Shown here one piece after another: positions 54,390-55,054 of a stretch of 55,054 bases of DNA. The number at the start of each line of letters is the position of its first letter. Position 1 is the stretch's first letter. The notes beneath the pieces are model-generated. The model saw only the letters and a program-made list of their open reading frames with translations, was not told where the DNA came from and searched no databases. Source of the stretch: Betaproteobacteria bacterium (GTDB taxonomy: Bacteria > Pseudomonadota > Gammaproteobacteria > Burkholderiales > CAIKXV01); assembly GCA_947458835.1 (NCBI GenBank), contig CANHBC010000003.1:1-55054 (forward strand). Direction: 5' to 3'. A program made the translations under genes and the position numbers.

Positions 54390-55054
54390 ATGTTCGACCA
54401 CTTACCACTGAAGACGCGGCTGACCCTCACTTTCGCGGCCATCCTCGCACTCACTAGCGCGTTGATCGGTGTCGCCTTGTTCAACAACGCAAAGCTGCGC
54501 GATACCGTGCACTGGAATACGCACACCTACAAGGTACTGGCGGAGTCCAACAACATGCTGCTGAGCATGGTCAACATCGAGACCGGCCTGCGCGGCTTCG
54601 TCGCAGGTTCGAACGAGAAGTTCCTCGAGCCCTTCAACGCTGGCCAGCTGGCGTTCAGGGCCGCCTTCAATGCGGCGAAATCGCTGACTTCGGACAACCC
54701 GTCACAGCAGGGTCGCCTGGAGAAGTTGATGGGCAACCACACGCAGTTCATGGCGGTCGGCGATGCCCTGGTCGCGATGCGACGCGATGCCACGGCTGGC
54801 AAGGTGTCGGTGGGTGACCTGCTGCGCGAGTTCGGCGCCGGTAAGGACAAGGCTGCGATGGACGCCTTCCGGGGCCAGGTCGCCGAGTTTGCGAAGGCCG
54901 AACAGGATCTGCTGGTCGCGCGTTCGGCGGCGCTCGAGTCGACGATGTCGATCACGACTTACACGCTCCTGCTCGGCGGGCTGGCTCTGTTCGCCATGGC
55001 GACCACGTTCGGCTTGGTATTGGCGCGAAGCATCTTCCGGCAACTGGGCGCCGA
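54390..55054 (+). CDS. Methyl-accepting chemotaxis protein with CHASE3 domain (3' end cut by window)
   Basis: ATG 54390 has AAGGAG eight bases upstream, and the frame stays open to the window end, 221 codons. A first membrane helix (LTFAAILALTSALIGVALF, residues 13-31) leads to a periplasmic CHASE3 domain with the classic VNIETGLRGFVAGSNEKFLE near residue 61. A second membrane helix (YTLLLGGLALFAMATTFGLV) lies near residue 190, then the beginning of a HAMP region (LARSIFRQLGA). The signalling domain is outside the window. A FliA-type promoter and this layout identify a chemoreceptor. Confidence 0.85.
   Translation, partial: MFDHLPLKTRLTLTFAAILALTSALIGVALFNNAKLRDTVHWNTHTYKVLAESNNMLLSMVNIETGLRGFVAGSNEKFLEPFNAGQLAFRAAFNAAKSLTSDNPSQQGRLEKLMGNHTQFMAVGDALVAMRRDATAGKVSVGDLLREFGAGKDKAAMDAFRGQVAEFAKAEQDLLVARSAALESTMSITTYTLLLGGLALFAMATTFGLVLARSIFRQLGA

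Overview
The window is GC-rich, tightly packed chromosomal DNA of a betaproteobacterium, most likely a member of the Burkholderiales. The main reason is the large number of orphan Bug-type (TctC family) tricarboxylate-receptor genes: eight with leader peptides, one without, and one C-terminal remnant, with no tctA/tctB permease in sight. Two VPLPA-CTERM surface proteins, a SlyX protein and Tat-exported PhoX and PhoD phosphatases fit the same group. No rRNA, tRNA or CRISPR array was seen.

Layout. 1-8.3 kb is accessory-looking. It holds a leftward MoxR-type ATPase / unknown / HExxH metallopeptidase operon. Next comes a divergent locus with a NrtR-like Nudix regulator and a small unknown protein on one side, and a PP2A-like metallophosphatase with a SpoT-type HD hydrolase on the other, over an inverted-repeat operator region. 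A third module is a leftward operon of a DNA-binding-like protein, a DUF4258-like protein and a uracil-DNA-glycosylase-like protein behind a short palindrome. 8.3-10.7 kb holds two decayed toxin-antitoxin modules (HigBA type and VapBC type) around a Bug gene. 10.8-16.4 kb is a FabG-like SDR and a complete branched-chain amino-acid-type ABC transporter whose permease LivM and ATPase LivG are fused. 16.6-20.2 kb has an SprT-like zinc protein, a von Willebrand A protein and a divergent WYL regulator.

20-28 kb pairs Bug receptors with enzymes (MetE-like, aconitase) and includes an HD-domain protein. 28-29.3 kb has a leaderless Bug-like protein downstream of a gutted molybdenum hydroxylase subunit. 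29.5-32.5 kb is phoX and a c-type cytochrome. 32.5-38.7 kb has further Bug genes, two methyltransferases, a VPLPA-CTERM protein with an inverted-repeat control region, slyX and an SDR. 38.9-42.5 kb has a large glycosidase-like protein coupled to a Bug gene. 42.5-47 kb has a DUF2272 lipoprotein, an SDR and a leftward BtuCDF/FecBCD-like importer. 47.3-49.7 kb has a Bug gene and an MmgE/PrpD enzyme. 49.7-55 kb has a third toxin-antitoxin remnant, phoD, a Bug remnant, a second VPLPA-CTERM gene with the same palindrome as the first, a gutted IS3-family element, and the start of a CHASE3 chemoreceptor behind a sigma-28-type promoter.

How the parts work together. Bug receptors sit next to, or overlap, catabolic enzymes (aconitase, MetE-like, PrpD-like, glycosidase-like), which suggests ligand-specific uptake or sensing units. 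The two VPLPA-CTERM genes probably share one regulator through an identical palindromic site. The candidate undescribed systems are the Nudix/phosphatase/HD nucleotide-signal locus (4.05-6.31 kb) and the three-gene operon at 6.32-8.23 kb. Many broken genes (three toxin-antitoxin loci, the molybdenum hydroxylase, the transposase) have lost their middle while keeping both ends, which points to recurrent internal deletion. Intergenic stretches not listed are shorter than about 300 bases and showed nothing I could support. Positions 35073-35309 (part of a 405-base gap) and 50228-50489 (end of a 785-base gap that otherwise holds remnants) also show nothing recognisable.
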